Notes: a model not told the origin generated them from the letters alone. 64,000 nucleotides of DNA from Ophiobolus disseminans (GCA_010093685.1 MU006235.1:263780-327779), one strand, 5' to 3'. Shown: positions 1 to 12,073, counted from the stretch's first letter. A program made the numbers and translations.

Positions 1-1662
1 ATGATGATCTCTTTCGCGGCGCTCTCAACCGATTGTTCTGGCTCGCCAATAGACTTCTTTGCCTGTGCAACAATGGCCTCTGCTTCCGTGATTCCACCCT
101 TCACCGTTGCCTGGTCGCCATCTACACCCATCGCGGCATCATTCTTACGCTGTCGAAGCGCCTTGTTGTCAAATCGAACGACCATACATGAGAGGTTGTC
201 CGTTGAGAAGCGAGCGAGGGCATAGTCGACAAGCTTTTTGGACGCATCTTGAGGGTCTTGGATCTGGCGGACAAGATCGACGGCCTCTTGGTCGGAGCAG
301 ACGTCCCACAACTTTGAACGTTAGCACATATCAACAAGAAGACCGTATAGTGCTTACACCATCGCAAGCGAGAACCATAAATTCATCCTGGTCTGCCTGG
401 ATTACCGTCTCTGTTGTATAAGGGTGGCCAGTCACCAGATCCTTCATGTAAGCGTCGCCCAGGGCTCGAGTGACAGCAAGAACGCCGTTAACGCGGTTAT
501 TGAGTATCAATCCGCCGGCACTGGCTACACGACGACCTTCGTTCTCATCGCTGCCTTTGTGATCGTAAGACAGTCGAAGAGCCCGACCATTCCGGCACAA
601 GACGATGCGTGCATCGCCCACATTTGCTGTGTAAAGTACTCTCTGTCGGCTAGCCTCACCTCGTAGCTTGGTCTCCACGGCTTGCTCGTTTGTGGGCTCC
701 GAGGTAGGTGCATCAGGTCCATCTGACTTGGTCTCGCTGCCTTCCGCGTTCTTGATAGCTGAGACTGCAGCTGGGGCAAACAAAACTGAGCCGGTAGACG
801 ATTGCGCATTAGGCACTCGATCTTCCCACCTTAGGATAGCTGTCACCGCAGTGCACCCACTGTTCTTTAGGGGCAGCTTCTCGAGCTGCTGGTCGACGAC
901 TGTAAAAGTCTGGTCAAGCAATTCCGGTATCGGGGTATTTGGATTCTTTCGTATGGTGTCCTCCAAGATCAAATGCAGTTTCTTTCCACACCAATCGGCA
1001 GCAAATGTGCCAGCATGACCATCGAAGATAGCGAAGTATCCATTGTCAGTCTCGACAACTTGCTGCGAAGAAATGTCGGTCTGGACGACGCTAGCGTCGG
1101 CTACGGAGCGCTGCTCTGTGCCATAAGAAGGGGCGGGTGTGCTGAGGAAGTTGTACAGATAAGCGTGCGTGTCCTCCATCGTACGTCTGCATTTCTTGTT
1201 CTTATCTTCAGTAACGCCAACGCGGAAGGTGGACCGTGGGCCAGGCGCGGATTCGCCGGCAGAGTTGTTAAGGGAGCCCTGAGGAACACTGAGCGCAGCA
1301 TCGGACTTGCCAAGCTTTTGGATAGGCGTTTGTATTGTCTTCTCGGGAGCTGCTGAGGTTATTGTGGGAGAGGAGCCGCTCAGATGCAGCGAGTTCTTCG
1401 CGCTGGAGAACATATCTCTTGCGCGACTGACACCGGAACTCCTCCGCTTCTTCTCTGTTGTGGGCGTAGAGCCGGCATCGCTGCTCTTGCGGTCAGTCGG
1501 CGCAGATCCGTTGCCAGCAGACTTCGCCGCCGCTGCAGAAGCGTCTTCTCCTAAGACTGGGGCTGCTGTAGCTGGGGATGACGCCGGCGCTGGCTTTGAT
1601 GCGTCCATGGCCGTGGGGCTGTCTACAGTCGCGCCTTCTTCGTCCTTGCCGGAGCCAAACAT
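1..1662 (-). CDS. ptc1: Ptc1-type protein phosphatase 2C (3' end beyond the window)
   Basis: Metal-dependent Ser/Thr phosphatase of the PPM family; in yeast Ptc1 dampens MAP-kinase (HOG and cell-wall) signalling. Exon 1 is 358-1662 and exon 2 runs from 311 to the edge; the 46-nt intron 312-357 has a TGCTAAC branch site and rejoins the family motif ACDG/LWDV. Visible PP2C motifs in order: RRTMEDTHAY, the metal-binding FDGHAG (about residue 215), GDARIVL, TRALGDAYMKDLV, ACDGLWDV, and STDNLSCMVV in exon 2. The first about 130 residues are Ser/Ala/Pro-rich and probably disordered, so the protein is longer at the N-terminus than yeast Ptc1. The start is the first ATG in the frame; the frame stays open upstream to a stop near 1797 without another ATG, so an extra 5' exon is possible. 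The family call is secure; Ptc1 rather than another PP2C is the likelier paralogue. Confidence 0.9.
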
Positions 1663-2802
1663 CCGATTTAACAAGCCACCTCCTCCAGCTTGGGAGGAGA
1701 AGCTCCTGCGCTTGTTCCCTGCCAGGTTGAAGGTTCGGCGATCGCGCTGGAGCGGCAGAGTGGTACAGTAGGCGCGGGTATTTTGGGGAGTTGAGGTAAT
1801 TTAGGCACAAACAAGCAGGTTCCAAGTGACGTCAATGCTGGGGTTACAGTATTAGCTTGTGCTCTCTGGACAGCTCCCAAAGAAGGCGACCGTGTGCAAT
1901 GAGGGGTTGTGTCGGAGAGGATCAAGCAGCGACGTGCCAAGCCAACACCCTGCAGCAACGTACCTCTGCTGCCTCGTACAGGTATTCGGCTAGGTTGTGG
2001 GTTTGGTTGCACGGGCGAATGTTACGAGTGTTTAGGAGTAAGAGAGAGATGCAACTGCAAGCGCCGGCGACGTGCTAGGAGATGTGATGGGCACAGTGAT
2101 GACGTAGGGTGTGGTGTGGCGCGATTGAAGAGACCCAAGGATGCGTGGAAGTGTTGGGCGGAGTAGGCTTCGAGGAACGAGGAATAATGGAGTGGGCTTA
2201 ACACCTGGGCCAGACAAGCGCACGTACTGCACATGCACTTCAAAGCGGGGGAGTCTTCACAAAAACTGGAAGGCGCCAACTTCACATCCGTGGCTCTACC
2301 CCGCCTCGTGTGTCATATCCAAGTTCATTGGCGCTTCAAGGTTCTGCTGGAACTCGCTGACGTGCCTCGGTCATGTCTGGTCTGTAGTCAGGCAAACCGT
2401 TGCAGATTCAGTGTGCGCCACGATAGCAAAGTCGAAGATCTGCAGAATCCAGATTCGGTGCACAGGGTGACAGGGTAGTGTTGTCCGGGGTTTGCAAGCT
2501 AGATTTAGCATGGGTACCTGTGGGCACGAACTACGTACTTCGTATACGTGGATAGGTGGTATATCAGGATTTATCCGGCCGTGTCTTGAGTAGATCGACT
2601 ATCAAAGCTCGTGGGACATTCCATTTACTGTACTTCTACCATCTAGCGCCCCACTTCACAAAAGCGTCGAAATGAGTACGGAGAATGAAAATAAGATGTG
2701 ATCGAATCACTCTTTGTCACTGCATGTTACAAAAGCATCATTATTCAACAGAGGGATATCAACGTTCCGTCGTGATTTCAGCTCAAGACATGATCAAGTT
2801 CC
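1663..2802. other. Intergenic, no gene seen
   Basis: Lies between the 5' end of the PP2C gene and the 3' end of did4. Short frames exist on both strands, but none has domain-like sequence or a convincing exon chain. It should hold the PP2C promoter and 5' leader. Confidence 0.5.
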
Positions 2803-3661
2803 TCATCTCCTCAGGCTGTCCAAGCGAGCCTGGAGGTCATCATCGTCGGGATCGGGTCCACCGATTGCCTGTGCCACTCTTCCTTCAGGCACCGCAGCCT
2901 TTTGTAGGCCGCTTGGCGTCTCTCCGAGCTGCTTGTGGTTAGCGAATGCTTCTATGCTTCATGTGCTGCACATACTGCTTGTCCGAGGTCGATGCCTATC
3001 TCGTCCAGGACTTGGTTGACGACGTCCTCGCTCTCCTCTTCATCCTCCATGCCCGTAGCGTCGTCGATTGCATCGTCCATCATCTCCTGCCGCTGGTCCA
3101 TGATGTCGTTCTCCTTCTCAAACTCCATGGCGATGCGCTGCAGGGCAGGGAGGTTCATCTGGCGGTTCATACTGCCCAGGAGCGCTATCTCGTGTCAGTG
3201 GTGGAGGGAGGATGGGAGCCTGACCATACTAGTTGCGCCCTTCATGGACTGCATCATCTGCTCGTTGCTTCGTACAGTCTGCCTGTCGTTAGCTACGACT
3301 CCTGCTGATCTGCCTGTGGTAACCCTACCTGTATTCTCAGCGAGATTGCCTGTAACTGTGTCCGCATCTGATAGAACTTCTGGATGTATCTGCTCTAACA
3401 TTAGCCATGTAAATAGATACCACAACGTAGTCCAGCATACCGTCGTGTCCGTACAAGATCTTTCGCCTGTATGCGCAAAGGCCCCATCTGACCGTTCTTG
3501 GCGCTCTTCTTGATGTCTGCCACCAGCTTCTTCTCCTGGTTCTCGAGCTTCACGCGCTCCCGGTCCAGCTCTCGCTGCGTCTTCTCAAGTGCACGCTGGT
3601 GTTTTCTCAATCTTTCCGCGGGAGTCATCCGCTTGCCGAAAGCCCATTCCACCAGATTCAT
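2803..3661 (-). CDS. did4: ESCRT-III subunit Did4/Vps2 (CHMP2 family)
   Basis: Snf7-family coiled-coil protein that co-polymerises on endosomes in the last step of multivesicular-body sorting and recruits the AAA ATPase Vps4. Five exons give 221 residues: 3441-3661, 3329-3389, 3230-3278, 2976-3184 and 2803-2928, all with GT-AG introns and matching phases. The N-terminus MNLVEWAFGKRMTPAERLR is the CHMP2/Did4 signature, followed by a basic Arg/Lys/Glu coiled coil and an acidic region (GMEDEEESEDVV). The last exon encodes the MIM1 motif DLQARLDSLRR, which binds the Vps4 MIT domain. Length matches the family (about 220-230). It diverges from fzo1 across 445 nt that must hold both promoters. The last exon is easily missed because reading through its intron gives an early stop. 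Confidence 0.95.
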
Positions 3662-4106
3662 GCTTGCGATGAGGATGCTCGGGGCACAGGCACTGCTTTG
3701 TGAGCCTACAGCAAGCGTGTGGTGATAGTGGGGTGTAGGCGGTTCGGATGGGCTATCGCGGGTTGGGCGCAACGCTGGATGTGATGTGTTTCTTGAAGGA
3801 GAAGGTCCACGGCGTTTGTGGTTTGGTCTAGCTTGATAGCAACAGCAATCACAGAGATGTCCAGGGCGTAAGTGAAGTGCTGCTTGTATGCATCGATGCC
3901 TGCTGTGCAACTGCTTCCATGCTTTGGCAGGCAGGCGCGACCCATGCTAGCGCCGAGGTTTGCACGCCACCGCTGGATTCCCGCATCACCACCCCCGACG
4001 TAATTCTTTCACCGCCCAACATCCTAGCCACCTCCCACCTCCCACCTCGCGACACCCACCACGACATGCGCAACCCCCCGTCAACGCGCGACAGCCAGAC
4101 ACCTCG

Positions 4107-6916
4107 ATGAATCCCGATAAGCGTCCCGCCACTCCCTCCGCCTCCGGAGAGTCCTCTTCCTCGAGCCGCCACAATGCACGCTCCTCGGGCGAGCACACTC
4201 CTGGCAGGCGGGGCCACGGCGCCCCAGGTTATATGACTGTGGGCTCCGGATCAACGCCCGAAGCGGCCGCCCGTCTGGTCTCGATGCTGGACAATGACTC
4301 TGGGTACGGCGGCAGTATGATGGATGGCGACAGCTCGGCCTCGAGTTGGCGGGCTAACATTGGCGAGGACAGGCCGTCGGCATCGCCAGGACAGATCCCC
4401 AGCGGCGAGTCCAGCGCCTCGGAGCATGACAAGCAGCGCAGCCATGTATTGCAGCTGCGATACAACCAGAACAAGAACGCTCTCGGTCGCGCCATCCATG
4501 GCACCATCGACACATTGAAGAGCTTTCAAGAGATGAACCTCAAATGGCCGGCCCACTACCCTTCCGTCCAGTCGTCAGAAGTTCAAAAGCCCCACGCTCG
4601 CAACGAGTCTCGACCCGGTCTGCATCATACTCAGTCTGCCATCGGCGACTTCGACGCGAGCGCGCGGTCTCCAGAGCGGAACCGGCCGCGACCGCCACGA
4701 CGCGCTGGCACCACAATTGGCGACCACCCTGTCCCAGAGCCCGTCCCAGAAGAAGAGCCAGAGAAGGAGGCCCCGCGACTAGTAACTCCGCAACTGGCCC
4801 AAGACTTCTCGGTACTGAAACTGGAATTGCGCATGGGTGGCCGCACACAGACGGATCTGGTGCATTCCCTCGAGAAAAGCTCCATTGCATCTCTCCTGGA
4901 CGGCCAGATTCAGCAGAGCATACGTCATCTTTACTCCATCAAGGAGCGAATCGAAGATACATCGAGCAAAGTACTCGTCACAGGAGATCTGAACGCCGGA
5001 AAGTCAACATTTTGCAATGCTCTCCTTCGACGCAAAGTGTTGCCAGAGGACCAGCAGCCTTGTACCAGCATTTTCTGCGAAGTCCTCGACTTCCGGGAGA
5101 ACGGCGGCGTAGAGGAAGTCCATGCTATCCCTCATGGCTCAACATACAACCGACATGACGAAAGCACGTATGTGGTCTTCGATTTGAAGGATCTGGAGAA
5201 GATTGTCATTGACAACGACCGCTTCTCCCAGTGCAAGGTCTACATTCAAGATATCCGAGGCGTGGATGAGTCGATCTTGAACAACGGCGTAGTCGACATT
5301 GCGCTTATCGATGCACCAGGTCTCAATGCAGACTCCATCATGACGACTGCTGTGTTTGCTCGCCAGGAGGAGATAGACGTAGTGGTCTTCGTTGTTTCCG
5401 CAGCGAACCACTTTACCGAATCGGCGAAGAATTTCATCTTCAACGCGGCTCGTGAGAAGGCTTATATTTTCATGGTTGTCAACGGATTCGATGTCATCCG
5501 CGATCAACAGCGTTGCCAGGAGATGATTCTCAAACAGGTGCACGGGCTCAGCCCTGCTACCTTCAAAGAATCCAGTGAACTCGTACACTTCGTGTCGAGC
5601 AACGCGATTCCAATGGGCGGACCTGGAAGTTCGCCTCCCGGGGGCGACGGTGACGGCGATGACGATCCGTCAGACAAAGGCAAAGGCAAGGAGGCCGAGA
5701 AGCAGCGCGACTTTGGCGAACTCGAGACATCATTGCGACGATTTGTATTGGAGAAGAGGGCACGATCGAAGTTGGCCCCGGCAAAGACCTACCTATTGAA
5801 TGTGCTTGGAGATATGCACAACTTAGCGACGGTCAACCGCGATGTTTCCCAAGCAGAGCTGGACCGTGTAAAGAAAGAAATTGATGCTCTCGAGCCAGAG
5901 TTTGAAGAGTCGAAGAAGGCACGGACCGAAGCTGGAGAAACTGTTGAGCGCATGGTCGAAGACACGACATCAGAAGTGTATGGATACACTCGCGACACGC
6001 TGAACAATTCCATCCAGAAAGTCGGCGAGCAAGATCTGGGTATCGAGTACCCTGGTCTCTTCTCAGCCTACCAGTATGCCGAAGACATCAGAGACTCCAT
6101 GCTTCACGAGGTTGCAGAGACTGTTCGTCTGTGTGAAGAGCACGCTCGCAACCAAACCGTTCAAGGCTACAATGGCATAAAGAATCTTGGTGTTCTACAT
6201 CTTGGCAACAATTTGTATGCAGATGTCATGTTCCGTCCGGAGAGAATGTTCAAGAAGACAGTGCATGCCTTGGCTCGACAGGTTGATATCGACATCGAAC
6301 TATGGGACTTCTTCGATGTCGCTGGCTTGTGGGAACGACAGGAGAAGGTCGCAGGTACTAGCATGGCTGTTACTGTTGCTGGTGTTGTCGGTGGCCGACT
6401 GGTCGGTGGTGTAGGCTGGCTCGATGGTGCACTGGGTGCCGCGAAGGTCATGGGCAGCAACAACATGAGGAGACTGCTGATCCCTGGTCTTCTTGCAGGT
6501 GGTGAGTTGTCCAAGTGATTGCTCTTTGGTCGAAATACTAACTTATGCATGTAGTTGCTATCGGAGTGTCGTACATTCTGTCTTCAGTGCCAAAGTCACT
6601 ACCACATCGACTCAGCGCAAAGCTGTCTCAGCAGCTGGCTGCCATCGATTACACACACCAAAATGCCCTCCGCATCAGCTCTGAAATCCGACGCGCGCTC
6701 AAGGGCCCTGCGAACGACGTCCGCATCGGTCTCCAGAGAAACGTGGAGAAGCTGCAAAACAAGAAGGAGCAAACGAGCAAGTTCAAGCAAGAGGCTGAAG
6801 TGGCACGAAAGTACTTTGGCAACCTCGTACGCAGCAGCAACGATCTGCGCCAGACGGTGCAGCGAGTCGACCTCGAAGCAGCACCACCAGCGGCTATCGC
6901 AGGTCCTACATATTAG
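4107..6916 (+). CDS. fzo1: Mitofusin Fzo1 (outer mitochondrial membrane fusion GTPase)
   Basis: Dynamin-related GTPase that tethers and fuses mitochondrial outer membranes. Exons 4107-6501 and 6555-6916 encode 918 residues; the single intron falls inside the membrane segment. Visible features are a long Ser/Pro/Arg-rich N-terminus, an N-terminal heptad region, the P-loop GDLNAGKST (about residue 290), switch motif PCTS, G3 DAPG and a G4 region reading VVNGFD rather than NKxD. Two adjoining hydrophobic stretches (MAVTVAGVVGGRLVGGVGW and LLIPGLLAGVAIGVSYILSS, about residues 752-815) form the hairpin anchor, followed by a C-terminal coiled coil. ATG 4107 is the first in-frame ATG; upstream in-frame codons look like leader sequence. 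Length agrees with fungal Fzo1 (about 850-930). The G4 variation appears common in filamentous fungi as I recall. Confidence 0.95.
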
Positions 6917-7240
6917 GAATGATGTCTTTGATGTTTAGATGTTTGGTTTAGCTGTTGTTCACGCATATCATAAAAGGAATCGGCGTTCATAAGGAGCTCG
7001 GGCAATCACGACGTAATGGGACCTCACCCTTTTGCTGTAAATACATGAATTCAATACCCCCCTTGACCCTTGAAAATGGTTATTCTTACCCAGCTTGCAT
7101 CACGGCTTGTTATGCTAGTAAAACAGTTCCAATGCCAAGCATTTGAGCGACTGCGGCGTGTCGGGAGTCCGAGGTTCAACGTCATACTGTAGGTCACTCA
7201 GCTTACAAGCATCACTCGCAACCACACACCTCGAGCCCTG

Positions 7241-7273
7241 ATGGCCCGCGCTTCACGAAGTCAACCACCGTGA
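7241..7273 (+). other. 10-codon upstream ORF overlapping the dsc1 start codon
   Basis: ATG at 7241 opens a 10-codon frame (MARASRSQPP) whose TGA at 7271-7273 shares its A with the ATG of the downstream ligase (TGATG). The arrangement is read directly. A role in termination-reinitiation is inference and depends on the mRNA starting upstream of 7241. Confidence 0.5.
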
Positions 7274-9735
7274 TGGAAGTACGGAGAGACCCGCGGTCTT
7301 TTCTGTTCTTCATAATCCTACTCCTCCTCATCAACTCGCCCGAGCCACAGCAGCCGACCTTCAATGCGCGCGGACGATACAAAGAGCTCATCCAACGCGA
7401 GTACGATCAGCTTGGTATCCTGAACACGACGCACTATGGCGACTTTGATGTGAACAACAACAACAAATGGCTAAATGTAACGGGACTTCGAGAAGAGGAC
7501 AGATTTGCGTGGGGCCTGCTAGACCCTGTGAAGGCGAGAGCGAAGGAGCAATCTGAGAGGGTGCTGGGAGATGAGTGGAGAGGCGTCCTTGATGGGACGA
7601 TGCAAGATGACAGTCACCATGTCCCAGTATACAAGAATATATCGGGCTATGTGCAAGGAGACTGGGTGCGCTCGTCGCTCAGTCAGGTGCGCCATCCGAA
7701 GGACATGGGCAACTCCTCCGCCGTACCTGACAGTCCCTTTGCGCAATTCTCGGATTACGATCGCAACCTCACAGGCACCCATGGCTTCATCAGGGTGCAC
7801 TTCACCGAGTTAGAGGGCAGGATGCGGACAGATGAGAACAAGACCATGTCTGAGATAAGCGCGAAAGTGAGGGTAGGCGACGCCGACAGCTTTGGCGGCA
7901 ATTGGTGGGAGTTCATTGCGCATGGCATACATTTTCTCAAGAGCGGAACGGCTGTCTTGACGACTACGAGCGATCGGTATGCTGGCATCTTTGGATTGCC
8001 GCACTTCCAGTTCAACGAGCAGCTGTACTCAGCATCGCAGACTTTTTTGAATCGGACGATACATGAGACAATCGAACGGCAAGAGACCCGCGTGTTCCCA
8101 TTATGGAACCCATGGACGTCTTCGGTTGACGGCGGCAACGAGGGCCTGTTTCAGGGTCACCACTGCGAGTTTGTGCTGTACTTACAGGAGGTGCCGTCTC
8201 AAAATGGCGTTGACATGGAGTGGCTTGAACACGAAATGCGATACCCTACCGGAGCACCGATCCCTCGACAGCTCTCGATGCAGATAAACATGGTTGCTTT
8301 CTCACCGGACTGTGGTTTTGTCATCGAATCAAAGGGACCCCCAGCATTTCCACCCTCGGAAGCATTCCACCTACTAGGCTCCAAGACCGAGCTGTTCAAC
8401 GATCGAGCGAGACATGGCGTCATAGCTTTTGCCATGAGTCTCGCGTTTCAGCTCTACTTCCTCATACAGCAGATGAAGGAGACTGCAACGCCGTCCATGC
8501 GCAGCCGAGTGAGCTTCTACACTATCGCTATCATGGCGCTTGGGGATGGCTTCACATTCCTGATACTCATCTTCATGTACCTCTTCCTCGGCACTTCCCA
8601 GCTTGCATTGTATAGCATTGCCTTCATCGCACTGTTCTCGGTGCTCACGCATCTGAGATTCTTGATGGACATCTGGGGGATACAGGCAGCGGAGCGTGCA
8701 CGGCAGAACAGACAACAAGCTGCTGCTGCACCCACGGCAACAACACCGCCTGCTGCGGCTCCAACTCTAGTCCCGACAGAGACCGAATCTTTACCACTAC
8801 CAGCCACAGCAGAGCGTCCACGTCTGCCTACACCTATAATCATCGCACCAGATCAAGACGATCCAGATGAAGACGTTACGCCTACTCCCAACAACAACAA
8901 CAACAACAACAACAACAACGCAACAACTAACACCAACCCTCGTGCCGAGCTAGGCGCCCTTTACAGCCGGTTCTGCCTCCTCCTGGTTATCATTTTCTTC
9001 ATCACTATCCAATTCGCCACAGCTCGTAACATGTACCGCAGCATCTACTTCAACACGGCTTCGTTCCTGTACCTTTCCTTCTGGGTGCCTCAAATCTATC
9101 GCAACATCATGCGCAACTGCCGAAAGGCTTTGCGGTGGGATTACGTTATTGGCACATCTGTTGTCAGAAGCATACCTGTTGCGTACTTCTACCTCAAGGA
9201 GGACAACGTGCTATTTGCGAAAACGGATTGGTATGGCTTTGCAATACTGGCTGGATGGATGTGGGTGCAGCTACTTGCGATGGGGACTCAGGAAGTCCTT
9301 GGTCCACGTTTCTTCGTCAAAGAAGGTTGGGCGCCGCCGGCGTATGATTACCATCCTATCTTAAGAGAAGACGAAGAGGGTGCTACGATGCCGCTCAACA
9401 TCACCACTGCAGACGCAGACGCAGACTCACCCACTACCATCGACGCCTCAGAATGTTCTGAGCCTTCGACGTCGAAAAGCGCAGGCGAATCAAAAGGCAA
9501 AGGCAAGAAGGTGTTCGACTGCAGTATCTGTGCCAACGACATCGAAGTCCCTGTCATACCTGCTGGCGCTGACGAGAACGCTGGAGCGGGCATGGGCGGT
9601 ACGGGGATGATTCTGCAGAGGAGGATGTATATGGTCACGCCTTGTCGGCACATTTTTCACACAGGATGTTTGGAGGGGTGGATGAGGTACCGGCTCATGT
9701 GTCCTAACTGTAGGGAGGTGTTGCCTCCTTTGTAG
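7273..9735 (+). CDS. dsc1: Dsc1/Tul1-type RING E3 ubiquitin ligase of the Golgi Dsc complex
   Basis: Membrane-embedded ubiquitin ligase; the Dsc complex ubiquitinates Golgi/endosomal membrane proteins and in many fungi activates the SREBP transcription factor. A single exon encodes 820 residues. An N-terminal hydrophobic stretch (FLFFIILLLLI, residues 10-21) acts as signal or anchor. A long lumenal region with many N-glycosylation sequons follows, then several membrane spans from about residue 380 to 700, interrupted by an Ala/Pro-rich loop with a run of about ten Asn encoded by AAC repeats (8890-8919). The C-terminus is a RING-H2: CSIC near residue 749, then CRHIFHTGC and CPNC, ending PPL. 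This matches Tul1/Dsc1 in order and length. The Asn run is a candidate length-variable microsatellite. The start is preceded by an overlapping upstream ORF. Confidence 0.92.
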   Translation: MEVRRDPRSFLFFIILLLLINSPEPQQPTFNARGRYKELIQREYDQLGILNTTHYGDFDVNNNNKWLNVTGLREEDRFAWGLLDPVKARAKEQSERVLGDEWRGVLDGTMQDDSHHVPVYKNISGYVQGDWVRSSLSQVRHPKDMGNSSAVPDSPFAQFSDYDRNLTGTHGFIRVHFTELEGRMRTDENKTMSEISAKVRVGDADSFGGNWWEFIAHGIHFLKSGTAVLTTTSDRYAGIFGLPHFQFNEQLYSASQTFLNRTIHETIERQETRVFPLWNPWTSSVDGGNEGLFQGHHCEFVLYLQEVPSQNGVDMEWLEHEMRYPTGAPIPRQLSMQINMVAFSPDCGFVIESKGPPAFPPSEAFHLLGSKTELFNDRARHGVIAFAMSLAFQLYFLIQQMKETATPSMRSRVSFYTIAIMALGDGFTFLILIFMYLFLGTSQLALYSIAFIALFSVLTHLRFLMDIWGIQAAERARQNRQQAAAAPTATTPPAAAPTLVPTETESLPLPATAERPRLPTPIIIAPDQDDPDEDVTPTPNNNNNNNNNNATTNTNPRAELGALYSRFCLLLVIIFFITIQFATARNMYRSIYFNTASFLYLSFWVPQIYRNIMRNCRKALRWDYVIGTSVVRSIPVAYFYLKEDNVLFAKTDWYGFAILAGWMWVQLLAMGTQEVLGPRFFVKEGWAPPAYDYHPILREDEEGATMPLNITTADADADSPTTIDASECSEPSTSKSAGESKGKGKKVFDCSICANDIEVPVIPAGADENAGAGMGGTGMILQRRMYMVTPCRHIFHTGCLEGWMRYRLMCPNCREVLPPL

Positions 9736-10393
9736 ATAGCAAAGAGGCCTACCAGAAAAATTCATTTTATGCTTGTGTGATGGGTATTTGCGTAGACCAG
9801 TGAAGCGGCTGGGCGCCACCATCGGCAAGCTCCGCCTTCAGTTGCCACTAAATCAGCCACTTGCGCAGGACACAAAGGTTCGAGAATGTAACTACCCGCG
9901 ACAGCTGTCCGGTCTTCCTGAGCCACAAACCGCAGCATATGATAAAGATCAGGCCGTGAGGCGAGCGATATCTTGTCTTTCTGGCTGTGCATGGCGACAT
10001 ACGTCAGTCCATGTGGCGCGTTATAAGAATAGAAATAACTGGAGATGAGCGGACCGCGACAGGGATGATGAGGCTGTGCAGGTTGCGCTGAGGAACAAAC
10101 GCGTCTCCGCATCGCTTGTGCCCTGCTGTTCAGCTCCATCCGTGAAGCACATTACGTTGCCGTGCAAGGCTTTGACATGCGTATAAGAAATCCTGAAACA
10201 GCCTACTGCACTTGCACTTGAAGCTCGCTGCTGGATACTCTCCTCTCCACACTCGTTACCTCGAAGCGCCTTCGGACCCCGGTGTACAACTCCAGCCTTT
10301 CAGCTCCTCTCCACATCCCACCTACATACACACCACTAGATACATATTCTCCGCCTTCCTCGGCATCCTGCCACCCCCTTGACCCCCACAACC
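9736..10393. other. Intergenic, promoter region of the rhomboid gene
   Basis: No supported gene. It contains the 3' end of dsc1 and the leader of the rhomboid gene, the last 150 nt being C- and A-rich as is typical of fungal 5' leaders. Confidence 0.5.
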
Positions 10394-12073
10394 ATGGCGG
10401 CCAACGACTACTACAACACCGCGCACGGCCAACAGCACGGCACCACATCACAGTTCGGCAAGAGCGACAGCCCGCCCTCGCCGCTGCCGTCAAACCAGAC
10501 ACCCTATTCGTCCGCGCCCTCGCCCTTCGACGACAACAGGTACTACAACACACCGAACTCGTCCGGCGCGCTCGGAGGATACCCGTCGCACAGCAACACA
10601 TCCTACCAAGGCGCCCAGCAGGACCCCTTCACAGACCACAACGCCATCCCGCTACATTCGAAGCCGAAGATGGATGGGCACGGACACAAACACGACGACG
10701 ACAGCAGTCCGATACGCTATCAGGTCGACGAAGAGGGTGGCGTGAGGCGGCGGAAGAGCAAGAAGAAGAAGGGCTGGTTCCAGGGGAGGGTCACGTGGGT
10801 CGTGTATATCCTGACGACGGTGCAGGTTGGTGTCTTTGTGGGGGAGCTGATCAAGAATGGTGAGTTTTTCTTTTCCCGATATTGTATACGCCATAGGCGT
10901 GGCAACATGAAGGAGAGGGAGAACGAATGCTAACTCTCTTCATAGGCATGCTCACCGGCACACCCATCCAAACCAAACCAAACTTCAACATCATGATCGG
11001 TCCTTCGCCCTACGTCCTCGTCAACATGGGCGCCCGCTTCACCCCATGCATGCACAACATCAACTCGACAATCTCCAACAAAGTCCAGTCCTGGCCGTGT
11101 CCAAACACCACGTCTCTTGACCCCAAGTCGATTTCCTGCTCGCTCTCCGAGTTCTGCGGCATGGGCGGCGTCCCCGACCAATCCGACGTAAAGTCCTTCA
11201 ATGACCGCAGCCACGAGCCGAATCAATGGTGGCGCTTCATCGTGCCAATATTCCTACATGCAGGAATAATACACATTGCCTTCAACATGCTGCTACAACT
11301 CACGCTGGGCCGAGACATGGAAAAGGAAATCGGCCCCCTGCGCTTCACGCTCGTATACTTCTCCGCCGGCATATTCGGCTTCATACTCGGCGGCAACTAC
11401 GCAGCAGAAGGCCTCTCCTCCGTCGGCGCATCAGGCTCGCTCTTCGGCATCCTCGCCCTCGTATTACTAGATCTACTCTACACATGGTCGACGCGCCGCT
11501 CGCCCGTCAAGGACCTCTTATTCCTGCTCCTCGACATCGCAATCGCATTCGTGCTCGGCCTCTTACCCGGTCTCGACAATTTCTCGCATATTGGCGGGTT
11601 TCTGATGGGCATCGTCCTTGGCGTATGCCTCCTTCATTCCCCACAAGCGCTCCGCGAACGCATAGGCAACGACGAACCGCCCTACGCAACTGTCGATACG
11701 CAGCCCCTCGCGCCCACGGGCAACGCCGCAACGCAGAAACTCAGCATGTTTGCCAAGGCGCCCGTAGGCTTCTTCAAGGGCCGCAAGCCGCTGTGGTGGG
11801 CGTGGTGGCTCGTCCGTGCGGGCGGGCTTGTGTGCGTGTTTATTGCGTTCATTTTGTTGTTGCGGAATTTCTACGAGTGGAGGAATACATGTAGTTGGTG
11901 CAAGCATTTGACGTGTTTGGTGAGTTACCCTCTAACTCTGCTACAAGTGGGCGAAATTGCTAACGAATACCCAGCCCATCGAAACTGGCGGTGTGAAATG
12001 GTGCGATATGGGTGGTTTGAATCTCAGTAGAACGGACCCGTCGCCCAGGAACCCGGCCATGTTCTTATTGTGA
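10394..12073 (+). CDS. Rhomboid-family intramembrane serine protease
   Basis: Integral-membrane serine protease that cleaves transmembrane helices. Exons 10394-10859, 10946-11919 and 11975-12073 give 512 residues in consistent phases. A cytosolic Ser/Pro/His-rich N-terminus of about 130 residues ends in a basic patch (RRRKSKKKKGW) before TM1. A lumenal loop with Cys residues follows, then the rhomboid core: WWRFIVPIFLHAGIIHIAFN, the TM4 nucleophile motif GASGSLFG, and the TM6 histidine FSHIGGFLMG. The Ser/His dyad is therefore intact. About 200 C-terminal residues follow, with one more hydrophobic span (GGLVCVFIAFILLL) and a Cys-rich tail finished by exon 3. The layout is that of eukaryotic secretory-pathway rhomboids rather than the mitochondrial Pcp1 or short Rbd2 type. 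Substrates cannot be inferred. It converges on the zinc-finger gene. Confidence 0.92.

Noticed and set aside
3960..4106. N-terminal extension of Fzo1
   Set aside because: No ATG in the extension, and the sequence has leader-like composition. ATG 4107 gives a standard family length.
4544..5158. 204-codon plus-strand frame, Arg/Pro-rich
   Set aside because: Alternative frame of the fzo1 exon, with biased composition only.
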